Positions 42,441 to 50,954 of a stretch of 64,000 bases of DNA are shown here, piece by piece. The stretch is taken from NCBI RefSeq assembly GCF_019710575.1, contig NZ_JAHWFK010000016.1:35423-99422 (forward strand), given 5' to 3'. The notes under the pieces are model-generated. The model saw only the letters and a program-made list of their open reading frames with translations. It ran no database searches and was not told where the DNA came from. The first letter of the stretch is position 1. The number at the start of each line of letters is the position of its first letter. Position numbers and translations under genes: made by a program. This DNA is from Paractinoplanes polyasparticus. GTDB taxonomy: Bacteria > Actinomycetota > Actinomycetes > Mycobacteriales > Micromonosporaceae.

Positions 42441-42809
42441 GTGGCGAGCGACGACGACCCGGTACCCGACATGCGCGGCGTAGCTCTGGTCGACGTGTTG
42501 CGGGCGGTCGCCGACCCCATCCGCTTGCGCATCGTGCAGACCCTCGCCGACGGCCGGCAGCACGGCAAATGCGGGACGCACTGGAACTTCGGCGTGCACA
42601 AATCGACCATGACGCATCACTTCCGCATACTCCGGCAGGCGGGACTGACCCGCACCACCGTGGCCGGCCGCACCCATGCGATCGAGCTGCGGCGGGACGA
42701 ACTGGATGCGCGCTTTCCGGGGCTGATCGCCGCGCTGATCGCCGAGCCGGGCGGGCGATCCCACCGATCGGCTGTCGGCGACGAAGCCTACGGCCGTCAC
42801 CCCCGCTGA
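42441..42809 (+). CDS. ArsR-type winged-helix regulator
   Basis: 122 residues. The winged helix is DVLRAVADPIRLRIVQTLADG, then HKSTMTHHFRILRQAGLTRTTVAGRTHAIELRRDEL. GKCGTHWNFGVHKSTMTHH contains Cys and His residues that could bind metal, but the spacing is not a standard ArsR/SmtB site. The start is GTG 42441 after GGGGG. It is divergent from the FadB-like gene with a shared inverted repeat, so local regulation, possibly by an acyl-CoA or aromatic ligand, is likely. Confidence 0.88.
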   Translation: MASDDDPVPDMRGVALVDVLRAVADPIRLRIVQTLADGRQHGKCGTHWNFGVHKSTMTHHFRILRQAGLTRTTVAGRTHAIELRRDELDARFPGLIAALIAEPGGRSHRSAVGDEAYGRHPR

Positions 42810-42902
42810 ACGCCGATCACCAGCGGATGGCTGGGCTGAAGCGCATGTTCACCGCGGGTGGTTGGCCTACGCCCTGGTGGCTCTCGTAGCACGCCCGTTG
42901 CG

Positions 42903-42921
42903 CTGGCGTCCGGAGCGCCAG
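42903..42921. terminator. Short hairpin after the ArsR gene
   Basis: Arms CTGGCG and CGCCAG with a 7-base loop, 93 bp past the ArsR stop. Weak; it could also belong to the IS remnant. Confidence 0.3.
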
Positions 42922-42941
42922 TAACAGGCGTAACTGGTGGA

Positions 42942-43190
42942 TCATGAGGTGCGGTCGGGGATTGCGCGGAGCCGGTCGAGGGTCTCGGCGAGGTCGAGTG
43001 TGGCTTGACAGGAGTCGATTCGCTTGTCGTATCCGGTGGCCAGGCCGCGCCAGTGTTTGCGCCGGTTGAAGCCGCGTTCGACCTCGTTGCGTTGGCGGTA
43101 GGCGGCCGGAGGCGAGACAACATCGAGGCGCCTGCCGGCCATCTCCACGTACGGGTGAACCGGGCCGCGTCGTTGAACTGGGGCTGACCG
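42942..43190 (-). pseudogene. IS5-family transposase remnant
   Basis: The C-terminal part of an IS4/IS5-type DDE transposase: AAYRQRNEVERGFNRRKHWRGLATGYDKR carries the conserved Y-(2)-R-(3)-E-(6)-K signature and the catalytic Glu. The N-terminal two-thirds, including the two Asp residues, are missing. No terminal inverted repeats were recognised. It lies in the 42810-43236 gap, which has no intact gene. Confidence 0.75.
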
Positions 43191-43236
43191 CGGGACGTGG
43201 CGGCAGTAAAGGTGTCTCGTGCAGGGGAGAGCAACT

Positions 43237-43779
43237 GTGACCAACATTCATCGCCTGACGTCCGCCGTGGCCGCGGTCTTGATCGCCACTCTCGGCCTAG
43301 CGGTTGCATCTACGCCTGCTTCCGCCGTAACTGGATCCGATGTCGGGAACTGCCTCTACTCCATCGGGATCTACGAGACCCACCTCGGCATCCCGCGCAA
43401 GGTGGTTTTCAGCGGACCGGTGGGGCCAGGGCAGCAACTACCTGCTACGGCCGTCGTAGTGAACGGCAATATCGATGTTGCGGGCAACTACTCCTGCTCG
43501 GCGGCAACAGTTCAGTTCAGGCTACAGACGAAGGTCTGCGGCACGTTCGGCTGCGACTGGAAGACCAAGTCTGAGACGAACACCGTGCGCTTGCCCGCCG
43601 ATGGCCGCGTACCGACCGAACTACGTATGGACTGCCGGCAAGGAACACACTCCTACCGACTTCAAGCCGCCGTCACGCATGTCGAACTGACCCCGGAGGA
43701 CAACGCTGGCAGATGGTATCCGCAGCTCACTACCGTAACGAACAACCACGAGGGGCTGGACGACAAGATCGCCTGTTAG
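43237..43779 (+). CDS. Secreted six-cysteine protein of unknown function
   Basis: 180 residues from GTG 43237, preceded by GGGGAG at 7 bp. A Sec signal peptide spans the first ~34 residues (HRLTSAVAAVLIATLGLAVAS, cleavage after ASA). The mature part has six Cys (NCLYS, YSCSA, KVCGTFGCDW, MDCRQ and a terminal Cys), enough for three disulfides, in a beta-rich, Thr/Val-rich context. No family is recognised. Its codons are visibly less GC-rich than neighbours, and it lies between IS5 and IS481 remnants, suggesting horizontal gain. A terminator hairpin follows. Confidence 0.78.
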   Translation: MTNIHRLTSAVAAVLIATLGLAVASTPASAVTGSDVGNCLYSIGIYETHLGIPRKVVFSGPVGPGQQLPATAVVVNGNIDVAGNYSCSAATVQFRLQTKVCGTFGCDWKTKSETNTVRLPADGRVPTELRMDCRQGTHSYRLQAAVTHVELTPEDNAGRWYPQLTTVTNNHEGLDDKIAC

Positions 43780-43794
43780 CAAGTACATCGGCGC

Positions 43795-43828
43795 GGCCCC
43801 GACCTCCCACACGGGGTAAGTCGGGGCC
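43795..43828 (+). terminator. Hairpin terminator after the secreted-protein gene
   Basis: Perfect arms GGCCCCGAC and GTCGGGGCC with a 16-base loop, 16 bp past the TAG stop. Confidence 0.7.
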
Positions 43829-43959
43829 GAGTCATGTTCGGCGGGCGGGCACGGTCTGCGCGGCCGGGAGCGCCGATTCCCGAGCCGCGCCTTGAAGATG
43901 CAGAGAAAGTTCTCACCTGCTCAACAGGCAGCGCATGTCCTCCGAGTGCGGATGTCACG

Positions 43960-44432
43960 CCGGCTCAGGTCCCGGACGCGGCTGAGGTCGCGGTGGCGGA
44001 GATGCGGCGGGAGCATCCACGGTGGGGATCCCGCAGGATACGTCCGGAGATGCTGCGCAAGCCGGCTGCTTGGTCCAGCGGAACTCTGACGGTGCCCTCG
44101 GAACGCACGATCGACCGGATCCTGCGACGTCAGGGGCTGCTGCGGTCGCGGCCGCGGAAACGGCCGAGGGATTCGTTCGTGCGGTGGGAACGTCCGGCGG
44201 CGATGCAGTTGTGGCAGCTCGACATCGTCGGCGGTCTGCAGCTGGTGACGCCGGCGACCGGGGTGCTGGGGACGCGAGGTTGATCACCGCCGTGGATGAC
44301 CATTCCCGGTGCTGTGTCATCGCGAAGGTGGTCGAGCGGGCCACCGCCCGCGCCGTCTGCCTGGCCCTGGCCGAGGCGCAGGTTCTGTCCGCATGTGCTG
44401 CGAAAAACGCCACCACCGCCGATATGCAGTAG
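43960..44432 (+). pseudogene. IS481-type transposase remnant, frameshifted
   Basis: The first frame has AEMRREHPRWGSRRI, TIDRILRRQGLLRSRPRKRPRDSF and RWERPAAMQLWQLDIVGG, the region before and including the first catalytic Asp of the integrase core. At a GGGG run (44268-44271) the frame breaks, consistent with loss of one G. The next frame continues LITAVDDHSRCCVIAKVVERATARAVCLALAEA and ends at 44432, without the second Asp and Glu. Upstream HTH and downstream parts are gone. Confidence 0.8.
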
Positions 44433-44521
44433 GGTTTGGGCTCGCTTCACAGGGGCGTGCCGGTAGAGCGGGTCAACGGGGCGCACAGCCTGCAGCACGA
44501 GGCCTCCGAGTGCGCAGCTCG
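44433..44521. other. Short spacer, nothing recognised
   Basis: It lies between the IS481 remnant and the M15 peptidase gene end; no repeat or hairpin seen. Confidence 0.5.
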
Positions 44522-45322
44522 TCAGCGGTTGGTCAGGCTGAAGTGCATGTAGTCCTTGAGGCTGGTCCAGCGGCCACCCCAGTGGAAGCCGTTCCAGAGG
44601 AAGGCCCGGGCGGCGCCGTCGCGGTGGATCATGCCGATCAGGTACTGGCTGCGGTTCAGGTAGAAGGCGCTGTTCGCCGGCGAGAGGGAACTGCCGCGCA
44701 GCATCGGGTTCTGGAACGGGTTGATGTCGATGGCTGTGCCGGTGGCGTGTTCGGACCAGACCCCTGTGCCGCCTACGTTTCGGCAGTTGTAGCCGGCGGT
44801 CACCACGGCCATGTTGCGTTGCTGGGGCATGTTGACGCGCATGGGGGCCATGGCCATGATGCGGAAACGCCAGTTGTAGAGGATCCGGAAGACCTGCTGA
44901 GCGCGGCGAGCCACGTCGTAGCGGACGACCACGCTGCCCACATGGTAGGTGCCGTTGAAGTCTATGTAGGACACCCAGACCTTGCGCAGGTTGCCGGCGA
45001 TCACGGGGCAACCGGGCTTCCAGTTCACCTCGGCGGCGGTCACCGGGAGGATCTTGGACTGGAACGGGGGCAGCAGGGCCGGCGGTTCGGTCAGGCGCAG
45101 CACGGCGTCGGGCTGGATCGCGTTGTTCAGCGGGAGCTGGTTCCAGGCGGCCAGGTTCTTGGCGCTCACGTTGTAGCGGGCGCCGATCCAGCTCAACGTC
45201 TCACCGGGACGGACCACGTGCCACGCCGCCGCTGCCCGGCCTGCCGCTGCGGCCTGAGCGGGAATCAGGAACAGCGCGAACAGCAGGGCGGTCAGGGCGG
45301 CGGCAGGGAGTCTCTTGGGCAC
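44522..45322 (-). CDS. Secreted LysM-M15 peptidase (VanY-like carboxypeptidase)
   Basis: 266 residues. A signal peptide covers ~1-26 (LPAAALTALLFALFLIPAQAAA). A LysM module for peptidoglycan binding follows (WHVVRPGETLSWIGARYNVSAKNLAAWNQL). The C-terminal M15-type zinc domain has the motif SEHATGTAIDINPF (HxxGxAxD) and a late ligand His in DYMHFSL. It should cut D-Ala-D-Ala or a peptide stem linkage in the cell wall; the exact bond is uncertain. It starts with GTG 45322. It is transcribed away from the ABC operon end, with 60 bp between. Confidence 0.9.
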   Translation of the reverse strand: MPKRLPAAALTALLFALFLIPAQAAAAGRAAAAWHVVRPGETLSWIGARYNVSAKNLAAWNQLPLNNAIQPDAVLRLTEPPALLPPFQSKILPVTAAEVNWKPGCPVIAGNLRKVWVSYIDFNGTYHVGSVVVRYDVARRAQQVFRILYNWRFRIMAMAPMRVNMPQQRNMAVVTAGYNCRNVGGTGVWSEHATGTAIDINPFQNPMLRGSSLSPANSAFYLNRSQYLIGMIHRDGAARAFLWNGFHWGGRWTSLKDYMHFSLTNR

Positions 45323-45382
45323 GGGTACAGACCGTACGAAGGGACTCGGGCGTGTCGCAGGAAAACGTGAAACTTACCCAAG

Positions 45383-46402
45383 TTAGGCGAGCGCCACCGG
45401 CACGGGTTGCAGGGTGACGCGTACGGGCGTGCCGGGCGTCAGCGAGCCGAGCCGGTCGGTCGCCACCTGGGCCACCACCAGGACGTCCCCGACCGTGACG
45501 GTGACCTTGCTGATCGGACCCAGGAAGCTGGTCGTCAGCACCCGGCCGTTGCCGTCGGTCTCCGGTGTGACCTGCACGGACTCCGGTCGTACGAGGGCCG
45601 TGACCGCAGCCGGCGACGCGGGCGCGAGCAGCGGCAGCAGCGTGCCCAGCACCTCGACCTCCTGGCCCACCACGCGGCCGGGAAGCCGGTTGCTCAAGCC
45701 CACGAACTCGGCCACGAACGGCGTCGCGGGAGTCAGGTAGATGTCGGCCGGGGCAGCCAGCTGCTCCAGCTTGCCGGAGCGCATGACACCCACCCGGTCG
45801 GCCACGGCGAGCGCCTCCTCCTGGTCGTGCGTGACGAACAGCGTCGTCGTGCCGACCTCGGTCTGGATGCGGCGGATCTCGTCGCGCAGCTGCACGCGCA
45901 CCTTCGCGTCCAGCGCCGACAGCGGCTCGTCGAGCAGCAGCACGCTCGGCTCGATGGCCAGCGCCCGGGCCAGGGCCACCCGCTGCTGCTGGCCACCCGA
46001 CAGCTGGTGCGGGTAGCGGTCGGCGAACTGGGCGATCCCGACCAGCTCCAGCATCTCCTTCGCCCGTGCGGACGACTTCGAACGGCCGCGCAGTGACAAC
46101 CCGAACGACACGTTGGCCTGGGCGGTCAGATGCGGGAACAGGCTGTACGCCTGGAAGACCATGCCCATGTCGCGCCGGTTGGCCGGCTGGCTGGTGACGT
46201 CCTTGCCGCCCACGAGCACCTGCCCGCTGTCGGCGTCCTCGAGGCCGGCCAGCACGCGCAGCGCCGTCGTCTTGCCGCAGCCGGACGGGCCGAGCAGCGC
46301 TACGAACTCGCCCGGCTCGATGGACAGGTCGAGGTTGTCGAGGGCGTGCACGGTGCCGAACGTCCGGCGCAGCCCGTTGAGATGTACGGCAACGCCGGTC
46401 AT
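45383..46402 (-). CDS. ABC transporter ATP-binding protein (PotA/FbpC-type)
   Basis: 339 residues. Walker A is LLGPSGCGKTTALRVL, the Q-loop lies in VFQAYSLFPHLT, the signature is LSGGQQQRVALARAL, Walker B is LLLDEPLSALD, and the switch His is in FVTHDQEEAL. A C-terminal TOBE-like domain follows (RPESVQVTPETDGNGRVLTTSFLGPISKVTVTVGD). It energises the two adjacent permeases. Its ATG overlaps the stop of the second permease (ATGA). Last gene of a four-gene import operon. The polyamine/iron/thiamine-type import class is inferred; no substrate residue can be read. Confidence 0.94.
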   Translation of the reverse strand: MTGVAVHLNGLRRTFGTVHALDNLDLSIEPGEFVALLGPSGCGKTTALRVLAGLEDADSGQVLVGGKDVTSQPANRRDMGMVFQAYSLFPHLTAQANVSFGLSLRGRSKSSARAKEMLELVGIAQFADRYPHQLSGGQQQRVALARALAIEPSVLLLDEPLSALDAKVRVQLRDEIRRIQTEVGTTTLFVTHDQEEALAVADRVGVMRSGKLEQLAAPADIYLTPATPFVAEFVGLSNRLPGRVVGQEVEVLGTLLPLLAPASPAAVTALVRPESVQVTPETDGNGRVLTTSFLGPISKVTVTVGDVLVVAQVATDRLGSLTPGTPVRVTLQPVPVALA

Positions 46403-47214
46403 GCGGCAGGCTCCTTGAAAGGGGTCGGCGTGGACTTGCGACGCCCACCCAGCAGGGACAACAGAAGCAGCAGGACGAAGGCGAGCAGCAACGCGGTCAG
46501 CGAGACCGCCACCGACATGGTCGCGCTGCTCTTGCCCAGGAAGTTGATGGCGACCTGCAGGTTCGTGCGGTTGAGCAGCGACGCGATGGTGAACTCGCCG
46601 AGCACCAGCGCCACCGTCAGGAACGCGGCCGAGAGCACCGCCGAGCGGATGTTGGGCAGCACGACCCGCCACATCACCGTGCCCCAGCCCGCGCCCAGCG
46701 ACCGGGCCGCCTCGGCCAGCGTTTTCACGTCGATCGCCGACAGCCCGGCGTCGATCGCGCGGTAGGCATAGGGCAGAACCAGGACGGTGTACGCGAAGAC
46801 CAGCGTCAGCGACGAGCCGCCGAAGAAGTACGTGACCCAGGCGTAGACCGGCGCCAGCCCCACGACCAGCACGATGGCCGGGATCGTGAGCGGCAGCAGG
46901 CACAGGAACTCGACGACGCGGCGCAGCTGGGGCAGCCGCAGACGGACCCAGACGGCCGTCGGAACCAGCAGCACCAGCATCAGCAGGGCCGTGAGCGCCG
47001 CCTGCGACAGCGACGACGTGATGCCCTCGGCCAGCGCCGGATACCGCTCGCTCAGCTCCGGCCAGTCGACCAGCGCGGGCCAGGTCGACGGGTCGCGCGT
47101 CGAGAACTCGACCATCGCGATGAGCGGCAGCACGAAGAATACGCCGAGAACGATCAGAACCGTCCACCGGAACGCGCGCTGCTTGCGCGCGCGACGGGCT
47201 GTCACCCCAGCCAT
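46399..47214 (-). CDS. ABC transporter permease (second)
   Basis: 271 residues with six or seven TM helices and the EAA loop EAARSLGAGWGTVMWRVVLPNI, which docks to the ATPase. It is the PotC-like half of the channel. It overlaps the first permease by 13 bp and the ATPase by 4 bp. Confidence 0.93.
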   Translation of the reverse strand: MAGVTARRARKQRAFRWTVLIVLGVFFVLPLIAMVEFSTRDPSTWPALVDWPELSERYPALAEGITSSLSQAALTALLMLVLLVPTAVWVRLRLPQLRRVVEFLCLLPLTIPAIVLVVGLAPVYAWVTYFFGGSSLTLVFAYTVLVLPYAYRAIDAGLSAIDVKTLAEAARSLGAGWGTVMWRVVLPNIRSAVLSAAFLTVALVLGEFTIASLLNRTNLQVAINFLGKSSATMSVAVSLTALLLAFVLLLLLSLLGGRRKSTPTPFKEPAA

Positions 47215-48101
47215 TTGGACGTCCGTTTCTGCAGCAGCGTGTACAGCGCCATCACGACCGACACGACGACGACCATGCCCAGCGCCATCGCCTTGCCGAC
47301 GTTCTGCTGGCCGAGCAGCACCTCACTGGTCAGGGCGCCGCGGATCTGCAGCGGCACGAGCGGGGAGCCCTGGCTGACCAGGGCGGCCGCGGTGGCGTAC
47401 GCGGAGAAGCTGTTGGCGAACAGAAGCAGCGCCGAGCCGAGGAAAGCGGGGGCGAGCAGCGGACCCGCGACCCGGGTCCAGTACTGCCAGGTCGTGCCGC
47501 CCAGGCTCTCGGTCGCCTCGCGCCACTGGGGACGGATGCCGTCGAGCGCGGGCAGGAACACGATCACCATGAGCGGGATCTGGAAGTACGTGTAGACGAG
47601 GGTGAGCCCCGGCAGTTCGAAGAGCCACACGCCGTTCTCGTACAGGTTGACGTTGAACGTGTCCTGCAGCCAGACGGTGATGAAGCCGGACAGGCCGATG
47701 GTGGCCAGGAACGCGAACGCCAGGGTGACGCCGCCGAACTGGGCGAGGACGCCGGCCGCCGCGGTCACCACCCGGCGCAGCACGCCGTCGGGCTTCGCGG
47801 TCACCAGGGCGTACGCCAGCAGGGCGCCCAGCACCGCGCCGACCAGCGCGCTGATGGCCGAGAGCGCGATGCTGCGGCCGAAAGCGTCCAGGATGTACGA
47901 GTTGCCGAGCGCCTTGACGCTGTCGAGGCTCGCGCCGCCCTCGTTGCCCGCGAACGCGCCGATCACCACGACCAGCGTCGGGATGACCAGGAAGATCGTC
48001 ACGTAGGCGAAGAACGGCACCGTGCCGAGCAGGGCGGTGACGCCCCGCAGGCGTGGCCGCCGGGCCACGCGCTGCGGGACGGCCGCGACGGTCTCAGCCA
48101 A
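47202..48101 (-). CDS. ABC transporter permease (first)
   Basis: 299 residues with six TM helices and the EAA loop EATESLGGTTWQYWTRVAGPLL. It is PotB-like, with an N-terminal TM segment FFAYVTIFLVIPTLVVVIGAF. It overlaps the substrate-binding lipoprotein gene by 8 bp and the second permease by 13 bp, so all four genes are tightly coupled. Confidence 0.93.
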   Translation of the reverse strand: MAETVAAVPQRVARRPRLRGVTALLGTVPFFAYVTIFLVIPTLVVVIGAFAGNEGGASLDSVKALGNSYILDAFGRSIALSAISALVGAVLGALLAYALVTAKPDGVLRRVVTAAAGVLAQFGGVTLAFAFLATIGLSGFITVWLQDTFNVNLYENGVWLFELPGLTLVYTYFQIPLMVIVFLPALDGIRPQWREATESLGGTTWQYWTRVAGPLLAPAFLGSALLLFANSFSAYATAAALVSQGSPLVPLQIRGALTSEVLLGQQNVGKAMALGMVVVVSVVMALYTLLQKRTSKWLG

Positions 48102-49212
48102 TGGCCTTGGCCCAGTCCGAAGCCAGGATTTCCTTGGCCTTGGTGTTCTGGGCCTCGGTCGGGATCACCGGGCTGCCGTCGATCTTGGGCAGGGCCGCGA
48201 ACGCCGTCTTGTCGATCGTGCCGGCCTTCTCCATGGCGTCGGCCCGCACGGGACGGGCGCCGCCCTTGAGCCACAGGTTCTGGCCCTCGTCGGAGTAGAG
48301 GAACTCCTGCCACAGCCGCGCGGCGGCCGGGTGCGGGGCGTCCTTGTTGATGGCCTGCGCGTAGTACGAACCCAGGACCGCGCCGGTGGGGACGAAGGTC
48401 TTCCAGGTCTTGAGCTTGGTGGCCTCGGCCGCGTTCAGGTAGTCCCAGTCGAAGACGACCGGGGTCTGACCGGACTGGATGGTGGCCGAGTCGGGGTCGA
48501 CCGGCAGCAGGTTGCCGGCCTTCTTGAGCCGGCCGAAGTAGTCGACGCCGGGCTTGATGTCTTCGACGGTGCCGCCGTTGCCGAGCGAGGCGGCCTGCAC
48601 GGCGCCGAACGCGGAACCGGCCTGGGTCGGGTCGCCGTTGAGCGCGACCTTGCCCTTGTACTCGGGCTTGAGCAGGTCGGCCAGGCTGGTCGGGGCCGGC
48701 ACCTTGGCGCTGTCGTAGCCGACCGACATGTAGCCGCCGTAGTCGTTCGTCCAGGCGCCGTTGGCTTCCTTCAGGTTGTCCGGGATCTCGCTGTGCTTCT
48801 CGACCTTGTACGGCGCGAACATGGCCACGTTGGCCGTGGCGACCGCGGCGCCGAGGTCGAAGACGTCGGGGGCGCCGTCCTGACCCTTGAGCTGGTTGGC
48901 CGCGTTGATCTCGTCCTGGCTGGAGCCGTCGGGCTGGGCCGAGTTGACCTTGATGCCGTACTTGTCGCCGAAGGTCTTGATGATCTCGCCGTAGTTGGCC
49001 CAGTTCGGCGGCAGGGCGATGACGTTGAGCTGACCCTCGGCCTTGGCCGCCTCGACCAGTTTGTCGAGGCCGCCCAGGTCGGCCGCGCTGGTGGCGGCGG
49101 CCGCGCTCGAGCCCGAGGACTCGGACTCCTTCTCGGGCGGCGAGCAGGCCGTGGTCGCGGCTATGGTGGTGGCCGCCACAGTGACGGCGATCGTGCGGAT
49201 GAATGGACGCAC
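48094..49212 (-). CDS. ABC transporter substrate-binding lipoprotein
   Basis: 372 residues. The lipoprotein signal peptide has a lipobox ending TTAC, so the mature protein is anchored at Cys ~22. The type 2 periplasmic-binding fold follows (LDKLVEAAKAEGQLNVIALPPNWANYGEIIKTF and later PVVFDWDYLNAAEATKLKTWKTF). This is the extracellular solute-binding protein 1/PotD-like class for polyamine, iron or thiamine. The GTG start at 49212 has GGAGG at about 7 bp and fits better than the upstream ATG at 49236. First gene of the importer. Confidence 0.92.
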   Translation of the reverse strand: MRPFIRTIAVTVAATTIAATTACSPPEKESESSGSSAAAATSAADLGGLDKLVEAAKAEGQLNVIALPPNWANYGEIIKTFGDKYGIKVNSAQPDGSSQDEINAANQLKGQDGAPDVFDLGAAVATANVAMFAPYKVEKHSEIPDNLKEANGAWTNDYGGYMSVGYDSAKVPAPTSLADLLKPEYKGKVALNGDPTQAGSAFGAVQAASLGNGGTVEDIKPGVDYFGRLKKAGNLLPVDPDSATIQSGQTPVVFDWDYLNAAEATKLKTWKTFVPTGAVLGSYYAQAINKDAPHPAAARLWQEFLYSDEGQNLWLKGGARPVRADAMEKAGTIDKTAFAALPKIDGSPVIPTEAQNTKAKEILASDWAKAIG

Positions 49213-49389
49213 CGTTGTTCCTCCCTCTGCGCGCACCGGGCCGATACGCGCTGGGTGATCATGAAAGTGCTCCCTGGACAGCAGGCATCGGCAAGGCGTC
49301 CGCCCGGCAACAACTTTTCACTGATCAGGCGGACTTCCGGCGCCGCTTCCAGCCGTTGCCGTGATCGTAAACCCCACGGTGATCAATGC
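49213..49389. promoter_or_regulatory. Upstream region of the ABC importer operon
   Basis: This 177-bp stretch also lies past the ECF42 sigma gene stop. I saw no clear TPP riboswitch core and no iron box. A 5-bp CCGTG/CACGG stem at about 49355-49380 is the only modest hairpin. Confidence 0.4.
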
Positions 49390-50538
49390 CTAGAGCTCGC
49401 CGATCAGGACTCGCACCCGCGCCGCCGCGCGGGTGAGATGGTCGCGTTCGGGCACGCTGCCGGCCCGGCGGGAGGCCTCGGCGTACAGCTCGGCCGCCCG
49501 GTCCAGGTCGCCCGCGCGTTCCAGCAGGTACGCGTGGACAGCGAGGTAGCGGGGCAGATCCGGGTCCAGTTTGCTCAGCTCGGCCAGGCCGGCCTGCGGC
49601 CCGTCGGCCTCGCCGACCGCGACGGCCCGGTTCAGCCGCACCACCGGACTGTCGGCGAGCCCGAGCAGCTCGTCGTACCACTCCACGATCTGCACCCAGT
49701 CGGTCTCCCCGGTGCTCGGGGCATCGGCGTGCAACGCGGCGATCGCCGCCTGTGCCTGATACTCGCCCAGCCGGTCGCGGGCCAGCGCGGCCTGCAGGAC
49801 GGCGACTCCCTCGGCGATCAAACCGGTGTCCCAGCGGGAGCGGTCCTGCTCGGCGAGCGGCACGAGCCGGCCGCCCGGACCGGTGCGCGAGGCCCGGCGC
49901 GCATGGTGCAGCAGCATGAGGGCAAGGAGCCCCGCCACCTCGGGATCGTCGGTCGCGGCGGCCAGCTGGCGGGTCAGGCGCACCGCCTCGGCGGCCAGGT
50001 CGACGTCACCGCTGTAGCCCTCGTTGAAAACCAGGTAGAGCACCCGCAGCACGGTGCCGAGATCGCCGGGCCGGTCGAGCGGCAGCCCGGCGAGCCGACG
50101 CTTGGCCCGGCTGATCCGTTGCGCCATGGTCGCCTCGGGAACCAGGTGGGCGGCCGCGATCTGGCGGGTCGTCAGGCCACCGACCGCGCGCAACGTCAGG
50201 GCCACGGCCGATCCGGGCGACAGCGACGGGTGCGCGCACAGGAAGTAGAGCCACAGCGAGTCGTCGGTGGCCGGTGCCGGACCGGGTGGCGGCTCGACGT
50301 CCACGGCCAGTTCGCGGCCCCGGCGGGAGGATTCGGTGCGCGCCGCGTCCAGGAACTTGTGCCAGGCCACCGCGACGAGCCAGCCCTTCGGATCGCGCGG
50401 CGGATCGTCCGGCCAGGCGCCCAGGGCCCGGATCAGGGCCTCCTGCACGGCGTCCTCGGCCGCGGCGAAATCCGCCCCGCGCCGGACGAGGACGCCGATC
50501 ACCGCCGGCACGAGCTCCCGGACGAGCGACTCGTTCAC
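49390..50538 (-). CDS. ECF42-type RNA polymerase sigma factor
   Basis: 382 residues, much longer than a minimal ECF sigma factor. Region 2 is read in FAAAEDAVQEALIRALGAWPDDPPRDPKGWLVAVAWHKFLD. Region 4 is LTTRQIAAAHLVPEATMAQRISRAKRRL. The ~200-residue C-terminal extension is TPR-like (YLVFNEGYSG...LLALMLLHHARRASR and VQIVEWYDELL). This extension and an adjacent DGPF/YCII gene define the ECF42 group, which lacks a classical anti-sigma factor. GTG 50538 overlaps the DGPF stop (GTGA). Target promoters unknown. Confidence 0.92.
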   Translation of the reverse strand: MNESLVRELVPAVIGVLVRRGADFAAAEDAVQEALIRALGAWPDDPPRDPKGWLVAVAWHKFLDAARTESSRRGRELAVDVEPPPGPAPATDDSLWLYFLCAHPSLSPGSAVALTLRAVGGLTTRQIAAAHLVPEATMAQRISRAKRRLAGLPLDRPGDLGTVLRVLYLVFNEGYSGDVDLAAEAVRLTRQLAAATDDPEVAGLLALMLLHHARRASRTGPGGRLVPLAEQDRSRWDTGLIAEGVAVLQAALARDRLGEYQAQAAIAALHADAPSTGETDWVQIVEWYDELLGLADSPVVRLNRAVAVGEADGPQAGLAELSKLDPDLPRYLAVHAYLLERAGDLDRAAELYAEASRRAGSVPERDHLTRAAARVRVLIGEL

Positions 50539-50942
50539 TCGGTCGCCGGGTGACCGGCGGTCAGGAACGGCCGCAGCTCGAGCCACTCCCGGATCGGCCT
50601 CCCGCCCGCGCCGGGCGCCTCGGACAGCTCGGCGGCCAGTTCCAGGGCCCGGTCGTACGACTCCACGTCGATGATCATCCAGCCCGCGATCAGGTCCTTG
50701 GTCTCGGCGAACGGGCCGTCCGTCACCGGTGGCTTCCCCTCGCCGCCGGACCGGACGAAGGCGCCCTCCGGCGAGAGGGCCTGACTGTCGACGTACTCGC
50801 CGGTGGCCTCGATCCGCTTCGCGAAATCCTCCATGTACTGGACGTGAGCCGTCAGCTCCTCGGGCGTCCACCGATCCATCGGCACGTCGTTCTCCGCAGC
50901 CGGGGCGCCACGGTAGTGCTTGAGCAGCAGATACTTCGCCAT
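50535..50942 (-). CDS. YCII-related (DGPF) protein, ECF42 partner
   Basis: 135 residues of the YCII/DGPF fold: MAKYLLLKHYRGAP start, VQYMEDFAKRIEATGEYVDSQALSPEGAF, then DGPFAETKDLIAGWMIIDVESYDRALELAAELSEAP. In other actinomycetes it is invariably next to ECF42 sigma factors and thought to help control them. It overlaps the sigma gene by 4 bp and precedes it in the operon. Confidence 0.92.
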   Translation of the reverse strand: MAKYLLLKHYRGAPAAENDVPMDRWTPEELTAHVQYMEDFAKRIEATGEYVDSQALSPEGAFVRSGGEGKPPVTDGPFAETKDLIAGWMIIDVESYDRALELAAELSEAPGAGGRPIREWLELRPFLTAGHPATE

Positions 50943-50954
50943 GGTGGTCTCCTC

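Noticed and set aside
49213..49389. TPP riboswitch or iron box before the ABC importer
   Set aside because: No CTGAGA/GAACCTGA-type core and no TTAGGTTAG-like palindrome were seen, so the substrate stays open.
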